The notes under the pieces were generated by a model. The model saw only the letters and a program-made list of their open reading frames with translations. It was not told where the DNA came from and made no database searches. From Microcebus murinus (lineage: Eukaryota; Chordata; Mammalia; Primates; Cheirogaleidae), in NCBI RefSeq assembly GCF_040939455.1, contig NC_134110.1:96811001-96875000 (forward strand): a stretch of DNA of 64,000 bases, given 5' to 3'. The position numbers and the translations under genes were made by a program. Positions 36,111 through 47,890 of the stretch are shown here, one piece after another; position 1 is the stretch's first letter, and each line of letters begins with the position of its first letter.

Positions 36111-39100
36111 TCTGGGAAGCACATAACAGGCCATCCAAAGACACACCATGTAGGTCCTTACCCTCTGTTCTCCACTTGCTAAGCAAATTGACATCAAGAT
36201 TTGAATCAGAATAAATAAGCAGTTTTAAAGGAAACTTGAGGCATTAGGTTAATACTGACATAGCAATGTTGACATTAGTGACTTGAATTACAATAAATGT
36301 TAAAAACATCAAGTATTAATTTACTACTGAGTCCTTAGTATTAGTCTCGGTTTCAGAGAGGTGGTTCGCTAACGCAGGTAGGTCATCCTTGCAATGCTGG
36401 GGCCAAAGGTTCTCATTCCTCTATCTGCTCTCTGGCGCATTTTTGCTAAATGAAAGGACCTACATGCTCCATTCTCGAAAACCTCGGTTCCTCTAGATAT
36501 CAGTGATGTTTTTTCATTATGAAAACCTCTCCTCAGTTTCTTAAAAAGTCTACAAATTCCCCAACTCCCTTGATATTTTAAAAAATATTGCATATAATAA
36601 ATTGTTCTGCAGTTTCTCTGCAGCATGTACTAAATCTGTATGGTAGAATGATTTGTAATGCTATTCTCATCTTGAAATGATATACACATCCAAAAGATGC
36701 CTTTATTAACTAGATTAAATCTTAGTATGAAAGTGAAGGCTTCAGAGATTCTCTGCCAGCCCAGTCGTGCTCTCCTGAGCTCTGTGACCAACAGCAATTT
36801 GCTTCCTGCTCTCAATTCTTCATCGGAAAAAAAGGTAGGACCATCCGTATGCCCAATACAATGGGGCATCCACCTGCCTGAGCTTGTTTTGAGGTACATT
36901 TAGCATGACTGACTGCTACCAAGTCAATCCAATGTAGCTTACTTAAATGCTTTTTAAGATGTAATTTTGAAAATTAATTGGGCTTTAAAATATTTGTTAT
37001 TTTACAAAGCATTTTCTAAATGCTTGTACAAAAATAAATCAATTATTTAAAGTCATTGTTTTTATAGTTTACTTTTCAAAATCAGCTGAAATGTCACTGT
37101 GTCGCTATTCCCTTGTATTCAAATTTAATTATCGACACTCTACAAATCATTAAACAATGACTATCCTGGGCATTTATATGGCTGCACCTGCGATTTATTT
37201 GGTTTTTCAAACATCATTTTATTTGGTTTTGTTTCTTAAACCAGGGAGGAAATGTAGGAGTGTAACAGCAACAGTAGGTACATTAGGTGACAGAGAAAAC
37301 CCAGGTCACTGTCTCGGTCCCAGCATTTTCTCAGGCAGAGGCACATTTTCCGCAGGGTCACTGGGTCTCCACAAGCAGCATTCTTTCCGCCAGGCACTTT
37401 GTAATGTGCAATGAACGGTGTCATTTATTTTCATTTCCTCACACTTAATTGCATGCTTCTTGCTTCCAACATTAAGCCAGAAGGCAGGTGGCAGAAGCAA
37501 TGAACTAAGCTGAGACTGTCGTGTCATAGGCTATGCTCCCTCCCTTAAATACAAGCTGACTTTTGACAACCCAGCAGAAGCCACTGGGCTGGAAAAACGT
37601 TCCTCCCCATTGCAAGTTCTGACTCTGCAGAAGCTCATGTAAAAACTAGCACCCAATGAGGAAAAGGCACCCAATTGACTCTACTCTTGAGTAACATCGA
37701 CCTAAAAGTGCTGAAGATATTAATCCAATAACAGATATCAAGACTGAGCATGCTGACAAACTATACAAATTAACTGCCATGTGATATCATGAGAGAAATG
37801 ATTGGCCAGGGTAAAGCTCTTGTTAAACTATAGGCCTTACTACTAAATACTCGCTCTTCATAAATTTCAAGCAAGCCTATTTAAAATTGTGCATCCAAAG
37901 GAACAAGATAGGTTTGTTGAACAAATAAATATAAAATGTCTCTATATATAATTTATATATACATATATAATTATTTATAAGTCACTTAATGGCGTATTTA
38001 CAGATAAATGATCATTTTTATATTCTCAGAAATATCTCAGTATAATGCAGTTTTGGGCCCAAAATAAAATTATTTACTGCTGAGACAAAATAAAATTAGT
38101 AAAAATTTGCCCCTTTTTTCTCCAATAAATGCAACTAATAACTGACATCTTTCCCTCAAATGACAAACCCTCTTTTTCCTATTACTGTCTTTAGAAAGCA
38201 TTTCATAACACATAAATTAGGCTTCTTTAGCGATGTTACACGTGTTGTTAATTGGATGTCCTTTGGAATAGTAGAATGAACACTACTATATTGCAATGGT
38301 AAAGAAAAACAAATGTCCAAAGAACCTAACTTCCGGAGGCTATTTGTTCTTTTGTTAGGGAAAAAAAATCATAATGTATGAAATGTGTATTTTACTTACT
38401 CTTGATCATTTTAATACAATCATAGCTTGAAGAAGTGGAGGTGAGGAATAGAGTGAGAGCCCCTCTCTTGTTCATGTTCAACACAACATAAGCGCTAAGG
38501 CATCCCCAAGGTTTTCTTCTTTTGCCCCCAATCTGTCTTCTGGCTGCATATTAGGGCTTAACAGCATTAATTATGTTTTTTCTCAGCCCTTTCTCCATCC
38601 CTTCTGCAGCCTCTATCTCTTTTCTGCTTACCATTTTCCCTTCTAATTTTGGCTCGTATATGCTGTACACTCTCTACATTAGTGTATTATAAATGTTTAT
38701 CATCCACATAGCTTTTGTATGTCTTCCACCCAGGCATCTGCAAACCTTCCAACTCATATATTTGATGTCCTACAAAGAGCTATTACTGAGTAGTCATTTG
38801 TGAAGAAGTTAATAATACAGTCATAAATATGACCACAAATCTGATACTGGATCATAGTTTCACTTGTACACAGGATCATTTCTCCAAATTTAAGATGGGC
38901 TTTGATTAAAAGGTCCTGTGATCAAAATAAATTTGGGAAATGTTGTCCACCATATTTTTCTGATGGAAATTCAAATCCACATGCAGTCCTGTAGTGGAGA
39001 AATCTGTGTAACTTGATGTTTTCCAAATTTACCTGAGCCTGGACCACTCCCCCCCTTGATCATAAAATGCCAGTTAGTATTTCTTAAAACACATTTTGAG

Positions 39101-39564
39101 GAACATTGGCTTAGAAGCTACATGGATACAAAATGTTCAGATAATTTGAAAGCAATCAATTATGAAATCACAGGGCTAATAAAGCAAATCAAGAGTCTAT
39201 TCCCAAGTATGACTTGTGATATTAATATGAATAATGTATTTTAATAACAGTTTAATAACAAAGACTTGATTTGTTCATATTCTGCATTATAAAATCTAAT
39301 TAGGCTGGGGTGTTGGCTTCCATTCATGCCCCAGGATCAAAGACCGGCTGTTGGTGATAAAGTTCCTACAATGCTGATTGGAAAAATCATGCTGGCTGTT
39401 TGCTGGTTTATTGTCAGTCTACATGTTTTGATGTTTTTGTGAATCCTTTCATGATCTGTTGGATGATCTTTTTAATACACACAAACCAAAGTCACTAATT
39501 TGTAACAATTAGAAATGATCATTTCTGGTATCTTTGCTGATGATTTTGACTTTCTTGGGTGAAA
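36111..39564. other. Repeat-poor island, about 3.4 kb
   Basis: I recognise no interspersed repeats except AT runs at 37932-37980 and a possible DNA-transposon scrap near 39000-39120. 37240-37680 is GC-richer. Frames (36369-36626, 36630-36899, 36697-36903, 37157-37414) overlap on both strands and match no family. This is a good candidate for conserved regulatory DNA, but nothing in the sequence alone proves it. Confidence 0.35.
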
Positions 39565-40440
39565 GATTTATTTACTCATTCAGTAAATATATATTGAGCA
39601 TGTATTATGTTCTAGGCATTGTCCTTGGGTCTTTGATTCATTGGTGAACAAAAAGACTAGAATTTATTTCCCTGTGGAACTTATATTTTGGTAGGGATAG
39701 AAGTGGTGGCTGTCAGTAAATATTAAACATAATAAATGGGTAAAACATATAATGTATTATAAATTGTAAGTGTAAGGCAAAAAAAAATAGAGCAAAGTAA
39801 GTAATTAGGAAAGCTAGAACAGGGTGTGACTTAATTTTAAATAGGGTAGTCAGCATAGGCCTCTTTGGAAAGTTCACATTTAAGTTAAAACTTGAAGTTG
39901 AGGAAGTTTGAAATGGGGAGAAGTGTTCTTCTCTCACAGGGAGCAGCTAGTGGCCAGGCTAGGAGAGTACCTGGCATGGCCAAGCTAAAGCAAGGAAGGC
40001 AAAGTGGCTGGAACAAAGGACACAAGAGGAAGAAACATGGGAAATAAAGCCAGACAGGTAGGCAGGTACTTGAAAATATAAGGCCTCATAGGTCATTATA
40101 CGGAGTTTGGTCTCCAATAAAATGAGCAGCCCCTTTCAGAGAAGAGAGAAGTAACAAGATTAACTCACATTTTATAAAGAATAATTTGTCTAGTATTGAT
40201 AAAGACTACAGAGACACAAGCATAGAATTAGAGAGGCCAGTTAAGTGACACAAAAGGAAAATCTAAAGAGGTCTATGTCCTCAAAGCCACATGAAGAAAG
40301 TATACCAATAAGAAGGGTGAAACCAAAGAAAATAGAACTGACCATTGAATTTAGCAACATAGAGGCCTTTGATACTGTTGACAAGAGTGGCTCAGTGGAA
40401 TGGTCTAGTGCACGATGCATAAGACTTCCCTAAAGGATCA
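39565..40440 (+). mobile_element. Long L2 fragment
   Basis: Starts with 'ttactcattcagtaaatata' (39571) and 'attgagcatgtattatgttc' (39594). It continues through 'gcctctttggaaagttcaca' (39859), 'aaggcctcataggtcattat' (40080) and 'gaccattgaatttagcaaca' (40340), all in L2 order on +. It stops where the following L1 insertion starts. Confidence 0.8.
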
Positions 40441-40467
40441 AAATGTCACATGAACATTGGTTTCCAG
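40414..40467. repeat. Left copy of a 54-bp direct repeat flanking an L1
   Basis: By position-for-position reading without gaps, 42 of 54 bases equal 42738-42791, and most of the differences are transitions. The two copies bracket the L1 at 40468-42737. Confidence 0.8.
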
Positions 40468-40752
40468 TTATTTCTTTCAGGTGCTAAAAGATCCAAAATA
40501 ACCACTACAATATTGAAGGAGGAGAACAAAGTTGGAGCACTTCTTATGATGCTACAGTAATCAAGACTGTGTGGTATTGGCAAAAGAATAGACAAATAGA
40601 TGAATGTGACAGAATAGAAAGTCCAGAAATAGACCCACATACATATATAGCCACTTGATCTGGACAAGAAGCAAGGGCAACACAATGGAGAAAACAGAGT
40701 CTTTCAATGAATTGTGCTGGCACAATATGTCCATATGTAAAAATATGCATCT

Positions 40753-40912
40753 AGGCTGGCACAGTAGCTTATGCCTGTAGTCCTGCACTTTGAAAGGCTG
40801 AGGCAGGCGGATCACTTGAGCCCAGGAGTTCAAGGTTGCAGTGAGCCTTGATGATGCCACTGCACTCCAACTGGGGCAACAAAGCGAGACTCTGTCTCAA
40901 AAAAAAGAATCT
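40753..40912 (+). mobile_element. FLAM: Alu monomer nested in L1
   Basis: Single Alu arm on + with 'cttatgcctgtagtcctgca', 'ggatcacttgagcccaggag' (40809) and 'ctgcactccaactggggcaa' (40860), and an A tail. Short 'atctag' copies flank it. Confidence 0.85.
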
Positions 40913-41410
40913 AGACACAGACTTTACACCTTTCACAAAAATTAACTCAAAATAGATCACAGATGTAAAGTTGAAATGCATTAACTAAAAGATAACAAAG
41001 GAGAAGATCTAGATGACCTCGAGTTGATAATGACTTTTTAGATACAATACTAAAGGTACAACCCATGAAAGAAAGAATTGATGCATTGAACTTTATTAAA
41101 AGTCTAGGCTGGTTGGAGATAATCAGGATAGACTTGATGAAATTTTGTGCTATGCAAAAGACACTGTTGAGAGAATTAAAACGACAAGCCACAAACTGGG
41201 AAAATGTATTTGTAAAAGGCATATCTGATAAAAGACTATTATCCAAAATATACAAAGACCACTTAAAACTCAAATATAGGAAAACAAACAACCCAATCAA
41301 AAAATGGGCACAGGCCTTACTTAACAGACACCTCACCAAAGAAGAGGTACAGATGGCAAATAAGCATAAGAAGATACTCCACGTCATATGTCATCAGAGA
41401 AATGCAAATT

Positions 41411-41779
41411 AAAACTATAAAGAGGCTGGTCGCTGGTGGCTCATGCCTGTAATCCTAGCACTCTGGGAGGCCCAGATGGGCAGATGGAGGTCAGGAGTTC
41501 AAAACCAGCCTGAGTAAGAGCAAGACCCTATCTCTCCTATAAATAGAAAGAAATTAATTGGCCAACTAATATATATAGAAAAAATTAGCCGGGTATGGTG
41601 GCGCATGCCTGTAGTCCCAGCCACTCAGGAGGCTGAGGCAGAAGGGTTGCTTGAGCCCAGGAGATTGAGGTTGCTGTGAGCCAGGCTGACGCCATGGCAC
41701 TCACTCTAGCCTGGGCAACAAAGCAAGACTCTTTCTCAAAAAAAAACAAAAAACAAACAAATAAAAAAACTATAAAGAG
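41411..41779 (+). mobile_element. Alu: Full-length lemur Alu nested in L1, 14-bp target duplication
   Basis: Body 41425-41765 on +. The lemur linker is at 41539-41576 ('aaattaattggccaactaat' at 41551), and the right arm has 'ctgacgccatggcactcact' (41686). Perfect 'aaaactataaagag' copies flank it (41411-41424, 41766-41779) inside the L1 ORF2 text, so this is a later insertion. The A-rich tail has CAAA interruptions. Confidence 0.97.
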
Positions 41780-42627
41780 ATACCACTCACTACATATTTA
41801 TTAGAAAGCCCAAAATCCAGAACACTGACAACACCAAAATCTGGTGAGGATGTGGAGCAACAGGAACTCTCATTCTTTGCTGGTGGGAATGCAAAATGGT
41901 ACCGCACGTTGGAACACACACTCTTACCATACAATCCAGCAATTGCTCTCTTTGATATTCACTCAAAGGAGCTGAAACTTATGTCCACACAGAAACGTGC
42001 ACATGAATGTTTATGGTGGCTATATTCATAATTGCCCAGATGTGGAAGAAAACAGGTGTCCTTCAGTAGGCAAATGGATAAATAAACTGTGGTATATCCA
42101 AGTAATGGAATATTTTTCAGCACCAAAAAGTGAGCTATCAAGACAGGAAAAGACATGGAGGAACCATAAATGCATATTATAAATAAAAGAAGCCAGTCTG
42201 AGAAGGCTATATATTGTGTAATTCCAACTATATGACATTCTGAAAAAGGCAGAACTATAAAAAGATCATTGGTTTTCATGGGTCAGAAGAAGAGAGGGAT
42301 GAATAGGTGAAGCATAGAGGATTTTCAGGGCAGTGAAAATAGTCTGTAATACTATGATGGAAGATACATGTTGTTATATATTTTTTTCAGACCTATAGTA
42401 TACACAACACCAAGAATGACCCCTAATATAAACTATGAACTTTGGGTAATGATGTATAAATGTATGATCCTTAATGTTAACAAATGTGCCTCTTTGGTGG
42501 GGGTGTTGTTAATGGGAGGGCTATGCATATGTCTTGATAGGGGCTATATGGAAAATCTCTGTACCTTCCTCTCAATTTTCTTGTAAACCTAAAATTGTTC
42601 TTAAAAAATAAACAACATCTTAATTGT

Positions 42628-42721
42628 TAAAGAAAGAAAGAAGGAAAGGAAGGAAAGAAGGAAGGAAGGAAGGAAGGAAGGAAGGAAGGAAGGAAGGAAG
42701 GAAGGAAGGAAGGAAGGAAGG
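42628..42721. repeat. (GGAA)n microsatellite grown from the L1 tail
   Basis: Starts as GAAA-type units and becomes a pure GAAG/GGAA tract of about 16 units (42657-42721), directly after the L1 3' UTR, where its poly-A tail should be. Confidence 0.97.
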
Positions 42722-42737
42722 TTAATTAATTCAATCA

Positions 42738-42791
42738 GGTGCACAAAACTTTCCTGAAGGATTCAAATGGCATGTGAATGTTGGTTTCCAA
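42738..42791. repeat. Right copy of the 54-bp direct repeat flanking an L1
   Basis: Partner of 40414-40467 (about 78% identical by hand alignment). It begins 16 bases beyond the GGAA tail of the L1. Confidence 0.8.
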
Positions 42792-43470
42792 GCATATTTT
42801 GACATCTACAAAAAAGTCAGAGTAAAATTAATGAACGCAAACAGATTTTTATTTTTGTACTATTTAGAAGATAATTACTACTCAAGAAATGCATCCCTCC
42901 TGTATGGAATTTGGGAGTTAATCCCACATAGAATTAAGAATAAATTAATATTTATGGCTTTAATTTGTGTAGAGTTTATACAAAGTATGAGAGAATTGAA
43001 GGTCATTCAACATTCCTCAAGACCAAAGATTATATGCCCAGAGAGATAATAATTATGGGAATATTTGGATAACTAATAAAACATGTATTTGTTAGTCCAC
43101 TAATGGCTGAAAATAGCCTCGGTGTATTTCAGCGTGGGTCTGTGAAGGGTGGGGGACCAGTGCTCCAATCCACTCTAATTTGTGTGATGCTATCTCCACC
43201 ACCTTCACCACATAGTTTAAAGATTGCTCTCTTAGTCAGCTAGGGGGTAGTTAGTGGGGCGGAGGGATATGGCAATGTAGAAAAGGCACAATTGCTTTTA
43301 TCTGTCTCAGGCTAAAAATGACATCATTCTGCTCAAACTCCATTGGTTAAAACTATTCACATGGCCCCACCTAAATGCTAGGAAGCTAGGAAATGTAGTC
43401 TAACAGTTTAACTATATCCTCAAAAAGAAGTGATGGATTTGGTTATCATGTCTTCTGTCTATCACAAAAA
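42792..43470. other. Unclassified; 43080-43470 probably an old medium-reiterated repeat
   Basis: The part from 43320 to 43400 ('ctcaaactccattggttaaa', 'acatggccccacctaaatgc', 'aggaaatgtagtc') has the feel of an old repeat family that I cannot name; 60830-60960 contains related text. 42792-43080 is unassigned. A 91-codon frame (42774-43049) matches nothing. Confidence 0.35.
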
Positions 43471-44874
43471 ATGTATAATTTTATGCATTTATATAAATTA
43501 CTAGACCTAAATTCCTCCATTTAATTCATACACCAAACTCAGAGAACTAGCCATTGACTATGATACCAGCATTTGATAGTCTGCTTTGGCCATTGCCCAA
43601 AGATGACTCCATAGCATAATATAATGTCCTAGTATTAATTAAATTGATGATTCAGATTCCAAAAGTCATCCAAGAGAAATCTTCACTGAAAACATTTTAA
43701 ATTTTGACAATCATGTAGTGATTATTAAGGAAATTAAACAAAAGTTATGAGGATCTTTTTGGAGACTGACTAAAGGTGTAAGGATGGCTATTACAGAGAA
43801 ATCAAATAGGATATAAGAAAATTTCAGGCCAAAGAAGAATGTGAGAAATACAAATAGTTACTGAAAGTAAGTTGTGTATGAGGAAGTAGAAACAGACTCT
43901 GGAAAGAGATGGTCAAGCTACCTTGCAAAAGGCTTTGTAAACTATTCTAAGGAATAAATGATCTATCTTGCACTAGAACATCACTTTCAAAACAAACCAT
44001 AAGACCAATGTAGCCCAAAATGTCCACTTTGAAAACAGTGCTGATCTGCAGATAAGACAAAACAAAGATAATGTTTTTATATGCAGAGCATCACCCTCTC
44101 ATTCTTTACAGTCAAATTCATGTGCAAAGATCAATCACTTCAAAATTTCAGCTAATAAATTCTCTAACTAGCTTTCTTGGAATCAATTCACTGACTGGGA
44201 AAGTGTGAGATTCTGGCAATTGCAACTGGGATATCCAAGAAGAGCTGCAACAGTTGGCAAACCCTAACCCTTATCCTAAAGTCCCCATCACTGTTTTCCC
44301 TTTCTTCCTCTCCTGACAAAGCAATGATTGGTGACACTTCCCTTTATAAAAGAACTTTAACTGGAGTAAAATTAGAGATGAGAATCTCCCTGACAACTCC
44401 GCACAACAGCTAATTATGACCTGAGACAAAATCCATTAAGCAGTAGGTAAATGGAATTGATCAAGTCCCAATGAATGCTGTCAAGACAGAGAAACCACAA
44501 TGCCCCAGTTCAGGCTGCTCAGGTGGGAAAACTCAAAGACAAAATGGGCTACTCTAGATCACTTTAAAAGTACTTTATTAGGTTGAACCTCCTATCTGGA
44601 CAAGATGTTATTGCACCAGCAGGTTTCTCTTTGCTTCTCCCTGTTAAACACAGCTTAAAACCCTTGAAATGGTACCAAAGGCAACCAAAGGAGAACTCCA
44701 AAAAGCAGTGTGAAAAAGACAAACTAACTCCATAGTCATGAAGTTTTATCCTATGTTTTCTTCTAACAGTTTTCTAGCTTTAGCTCTTGCGTTAGATCTT
44801 TGATCCATTAAGTGACATAGTGTCAGGTAGCATGCCCAAGTGTATTTTTTGCAAGTGGATATACATTTACCTCA
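43471..44874. other. Unique AT-rich sequence, no gene seen
   Basis: No repeat family, long frame or RNA gene is recognised in this 1.4-kb stretch. Confidence 0.35.
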
Positions 44875-45960
44875 GTACTAAAAACACAAGCCACAAAAGA
44901 AGAAAGTTGCTAAACTAGGCTTCATAAAAATAAAAAGTTTGTGCTTCAATGGACACTATCAAGAAAGTGAAAAGATAAACCACTTACTGGGAGAAAATAT
45001 TTGCAAATTATATAACTGATAAGGGTTTTGTATCTAGAAGATATAAAGAACACTTACAGCTAAGTGACAGAGAGACAAATAACCCAATATAAAAAGAAGA
45101 AAAAGGTTGGAATAGACAATTCTCCAAAATATATAAATGGTCAATAAACACATGAAAAAAATTATCAAAATCATTAGTCATCAGGGAAATGCAAATCAAA
45201 ACCACAGTGAGAGCTCACTTTATACTCACCAGAATGTCTAGAATCAAAAAGTCAGACAACAGCAAGTGTTGGTGAGGATGTGAAGAAATCAGAACCTATA
45301 CTCAATGCTCAATTGAATGTAAAACGTTGCAAGCACTTTGGAAAATATTCTGCAAGTTCCTCAAAGCATTAAACATAGCATTACCCTTTGACACAGCAAT
45401 CCTAGTCCTAAGTATATACCCAAGAGAATAAAAACATGTTCACACAAAATCTTGTGCATGAATATTCATAGGTGCATTATTCCTAATAGTCAAATGTAGA
45501 AACAACCCAATGCCTATACACTGATGAATGGATTAAACAAAATATGGTATATCCATACAATTGAATATTATTCAGCTATAAAAGTGAATGAAGTATTGAT
45601 AACATGCTACAACGTGAATAAACTTAGGAAACATTATGCCAAGTGAAGGAAATTAGTCACAAAAGACAATAGATCATATTATTCCATTTATATGAAATGT
45701 ACAGAAGGCAAATCTATAGAGACAGAAAATAGAGTAATGGTTGGCCGGGATTGGAGTGAACTGGGGAGGGGAATGAAGGGGCTGGGGGGAAGACAGCTAT
45801 TAATAAAAGGATTTCTTTTGGGGGCAATAAGAATATTCTAAAATTGTGATGATGGTTGTACACCACTATAAATATACTAAAAACTATTGAATTGTCATTT
45901 TAAGTGAGTGAATTGTTTGGCATATGAATTATATCTCAATGAAACTGTTACCAAAAAAAG
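44875..45960 (+). mobile_element. L1 ORF2 C-terminal part and 3' end
   Basis: On +: 'ctgggagaaaatatttgcaa' (44988), 'tcatcagggaaatgcaaatc' (45178), 'tgttggtgaggatgtgaaga' (45268), 'aagtatatacccaagagaat' (45409), and a 3' UTR ending with 'gaattatatctcaatgaaac' (45925) and an A-rich tail at about 45950-45965. Confidence 0.85.
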
Positions 45961-45964
45961 AAAA

Positions 45965-47300
45965 AATGACTATAATAATATCTAATATAGTAGACTTCAG
46001 AACAAAGGAAATTACCAGAAGCAGAGGAACATTACCCAATGAGAAAAGTATCAGCCTGCCAGGAAAACATAATGTGTACACACCAAACAGCAGAACCTCA
46101 AAATACGTGAAGTAAAAACAGATAAAGCTGAAAGGAGAAATAAACAAATCCACAATCATACCTGGGGGCTCCTTATCTCACTGAGCTACTGATGGAACTA
46201 TTAGACAGAAAATCAGCAAGGATACAGAAAATATGAACAACACAATCAACTAGCAGCATCTAATTGAAATACATAGAAAATAAAATATGTAAAAATGCAT
46301 AGAATATATAGAACACTCCAGCCAACAACAACAGAATATACATTTTTTTTCCAAGAGCCCATGGGACATTCACCAAGGTAATATATTCTGGGCCATAAAA
46401 TGAACCTAAATAAATATAAGTACATTGAAATTACATAGAGTGTGTACTCTGATCATAGCAGAATAATATTAGAAATCAGTAACTAGAAAGAGAACAGGAA
46501 GACTTCTAAATACATGGGAATTAAAGACACACTTCAAAATATTCCATGCCCAAAAAAGAATTCTCAAAAGAAATTTAAAATACATATAATGGAATGAAAA
46601 TGAGAACAAAATTTATCAAAATATGTGGAATGCAACTTAGTGCTGAGAGGTAAATATATAGCAGTAAATGTTTATGTTATTAAAGAAGAAAAGTGCCAAA
46701 TCAATACCTAAGTTCCTACTGAGGAACTGAAAACAAAGAGCAAAATGAACTCAAAGCAAGCAGAAGGAAATAGGGACCACATGGATAAGAGCAGAAATCA
46801 ACAAAATTGAAAAGAGGAATACGATAGAGAAAGTCAATGAAACAAAAAGTTGGACTTCAGGAAAAAAATCAATCAAAATCTAAATCTCTAGTAACTAACT
46901 ATAGAAATGATCCCTGGAGGCAAAGATATAAAATATAACCAAGATGTCAAAAAAACAAAAATAAATAAAAAAAAAACATTTATTGGGTGTCGGGCAGGTG
47001 GGAGGGGGGAGGAGGGGATGGGTGTATACTTACATAATTGTGAGTGCGATGTGACCACCCGGAGGATGGACATGCTTGAAGCTCTGACTGGGGGCAGGGG
47101 GAGGGGTGGCAAGGGTAATATATGTAACCTTAACAACATTTGTACCCCCATAATATGAAATAAAAAAATCTAAATCTCTAGCAAGATGGACAAGTCTAGA
47201 CTTGGAGAAGACACACACAGCAGTGTCAGGAATGAAATAGAGGCTATCACTACAGATACCGCAGCCATCTAGAGATTAGTAAGGAACACTGTGTCTCTAT
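45965..47300 (+). mobile_element. L1 ORF2 endonuclease-region fragment, split by a younger L1
   Basis: Starts directly after the tail of the preceding L1 and reads as the 5' part of ORF2 on +: 'ctgaaaggagaaataaacaa' (46129), 'attctgggccataaaatgaa' (46385), 'actcaaagcaagcagaagga' (46749). It is interrupted by an insertion (46892-47164) and resumes at 47182 ('gtcaggaatgaaatagaggc' at 47225). No usable frame remains. Confidence 0.85.
46875..47181 (+). mobile_element. Lemur-type L1 3' end with perfect 17-bp target duplication
   Basis: Perfect copies of 'aaaatctaaatctctag' (46875-46891, 47165-47181) bound a 273-bp insert in older L1. The insert has a G-rich part (46985-47020), 'tgtatacttacataattgtg' (47023), 'agctctgactgggggcaggg' (47080) and 'taatatatgtaaccttaaca' (47116), ending in 'tttgtacccccataatatg' and an A-rich tail. 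I recall this as the 3' UTR of lemur L1s. The first 90 bp look like a second L1 3' end with its own A-rich stretch (see findings). Confidence 0.93.
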
Positions 47301-47389
47301 ACTGATGCATGTGTATCACACAGTACACAAGGAAACAGGTTAGTGGAAATAAATCTGTTAGCATTAAGGCTATAATGGAAATATCTCAA

Positions 47390-47890
47390 GGTGGTGTGGT
47401 GCAATGACCATGTAGTGACTTGGAGTGGTCAGAGAGAACCTCTGCAGTCTTGGGACTTAAGCTGAGAGTAAGATGAGAGTATGATGAGAAAGGAGCAGCC
47501 CAGAGATCTAGGTAGGGAACTGTGTGGACAGTGATGACAGCCAGTGCATGGAAAGGTTTGGTTTGCTTGAGAATTAGAAGAAGGTAAGTGTGACTGCAGT
47601 CTAATGAGCAGGAAAGACAGTGGTAGGAAGTAAAAAAGGACACCAAGGGCCAGGTGAAGCCAGAGGCAGGGATTTGGGTTTGTCTCTCCTGTAAAAGGGA
47701 CATTCTGGGGAGTTTTAAGCAAGAGCATGACTTGCTCTGAACCATGATTTTAAGAGATCACAACGGCTGCCCTTCAAGAAAGGATGGTAGAGGCAGGAGT
47801 AGAGAAGGGACGAGTTGAAGGCTGTTTCTATAGATGTGGTAGTGGCTTGGAGGAGGCTTTTAACCTTGGAAATAGAATTAGAGAAATTCA
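47390..47890 (+). mobile_element. L2 fragment
   Basis: The G/A-rich L2 internal text on +: 'gacagccagtgcatggaaag' (47536), 'tctggggagttttaagcaag' (47705), 'ggtagtggcttggaggaggc' (47838). The - strand frames of 99-119 codons here are antisense and not credible genes. Confidence 0.65.

Larger units (their letters stand above)
40468..42627 (+). mobile_element. L1 (L1MA/L1MB-like) ORF2 C-terminal half and 3' UTR, with two nested Alu elements
   Basis: From 'ggagaacaaagttggagcac' (40521) the text follows L1 ORF2 on + through 'cagatggcaaataagcataa' (41351), and after the Alu through 'tggtatatccaagtaatgga' (42091). The 3' UTR (42400-42600) has 'tggtgggggtgttgttaatg' and 'ctctgtaccttcctctcaat'. The 115-codon frame at 41065-41412 is a surviving ORF2 piece in the correct strand; its N-terminal part keeps an 'ALNFIKSLGWLEIIRIDLMK'-like remnant. 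Nested are an Alu monomer (40753) and an Alu (41425). Confidence 0.88.

Noticed and set aside
36697..36903. Possible exon ending at a 'ggtagg' donor (about 36834)
   Set aside because: No convincing upstream acceptor with a pyrimidine tract, and the peptide matches nothing I know.
40947..41412. Open frames of 146 (-) and 115 (+) codons
   Set aside because: The + frame is a leftover of L1 ORF2 and the - frame is its shadow; neither is an independent gene.
47386..47745. 119-codon frame on -
   Set aside because: Antisense of an L2 fragment on +.
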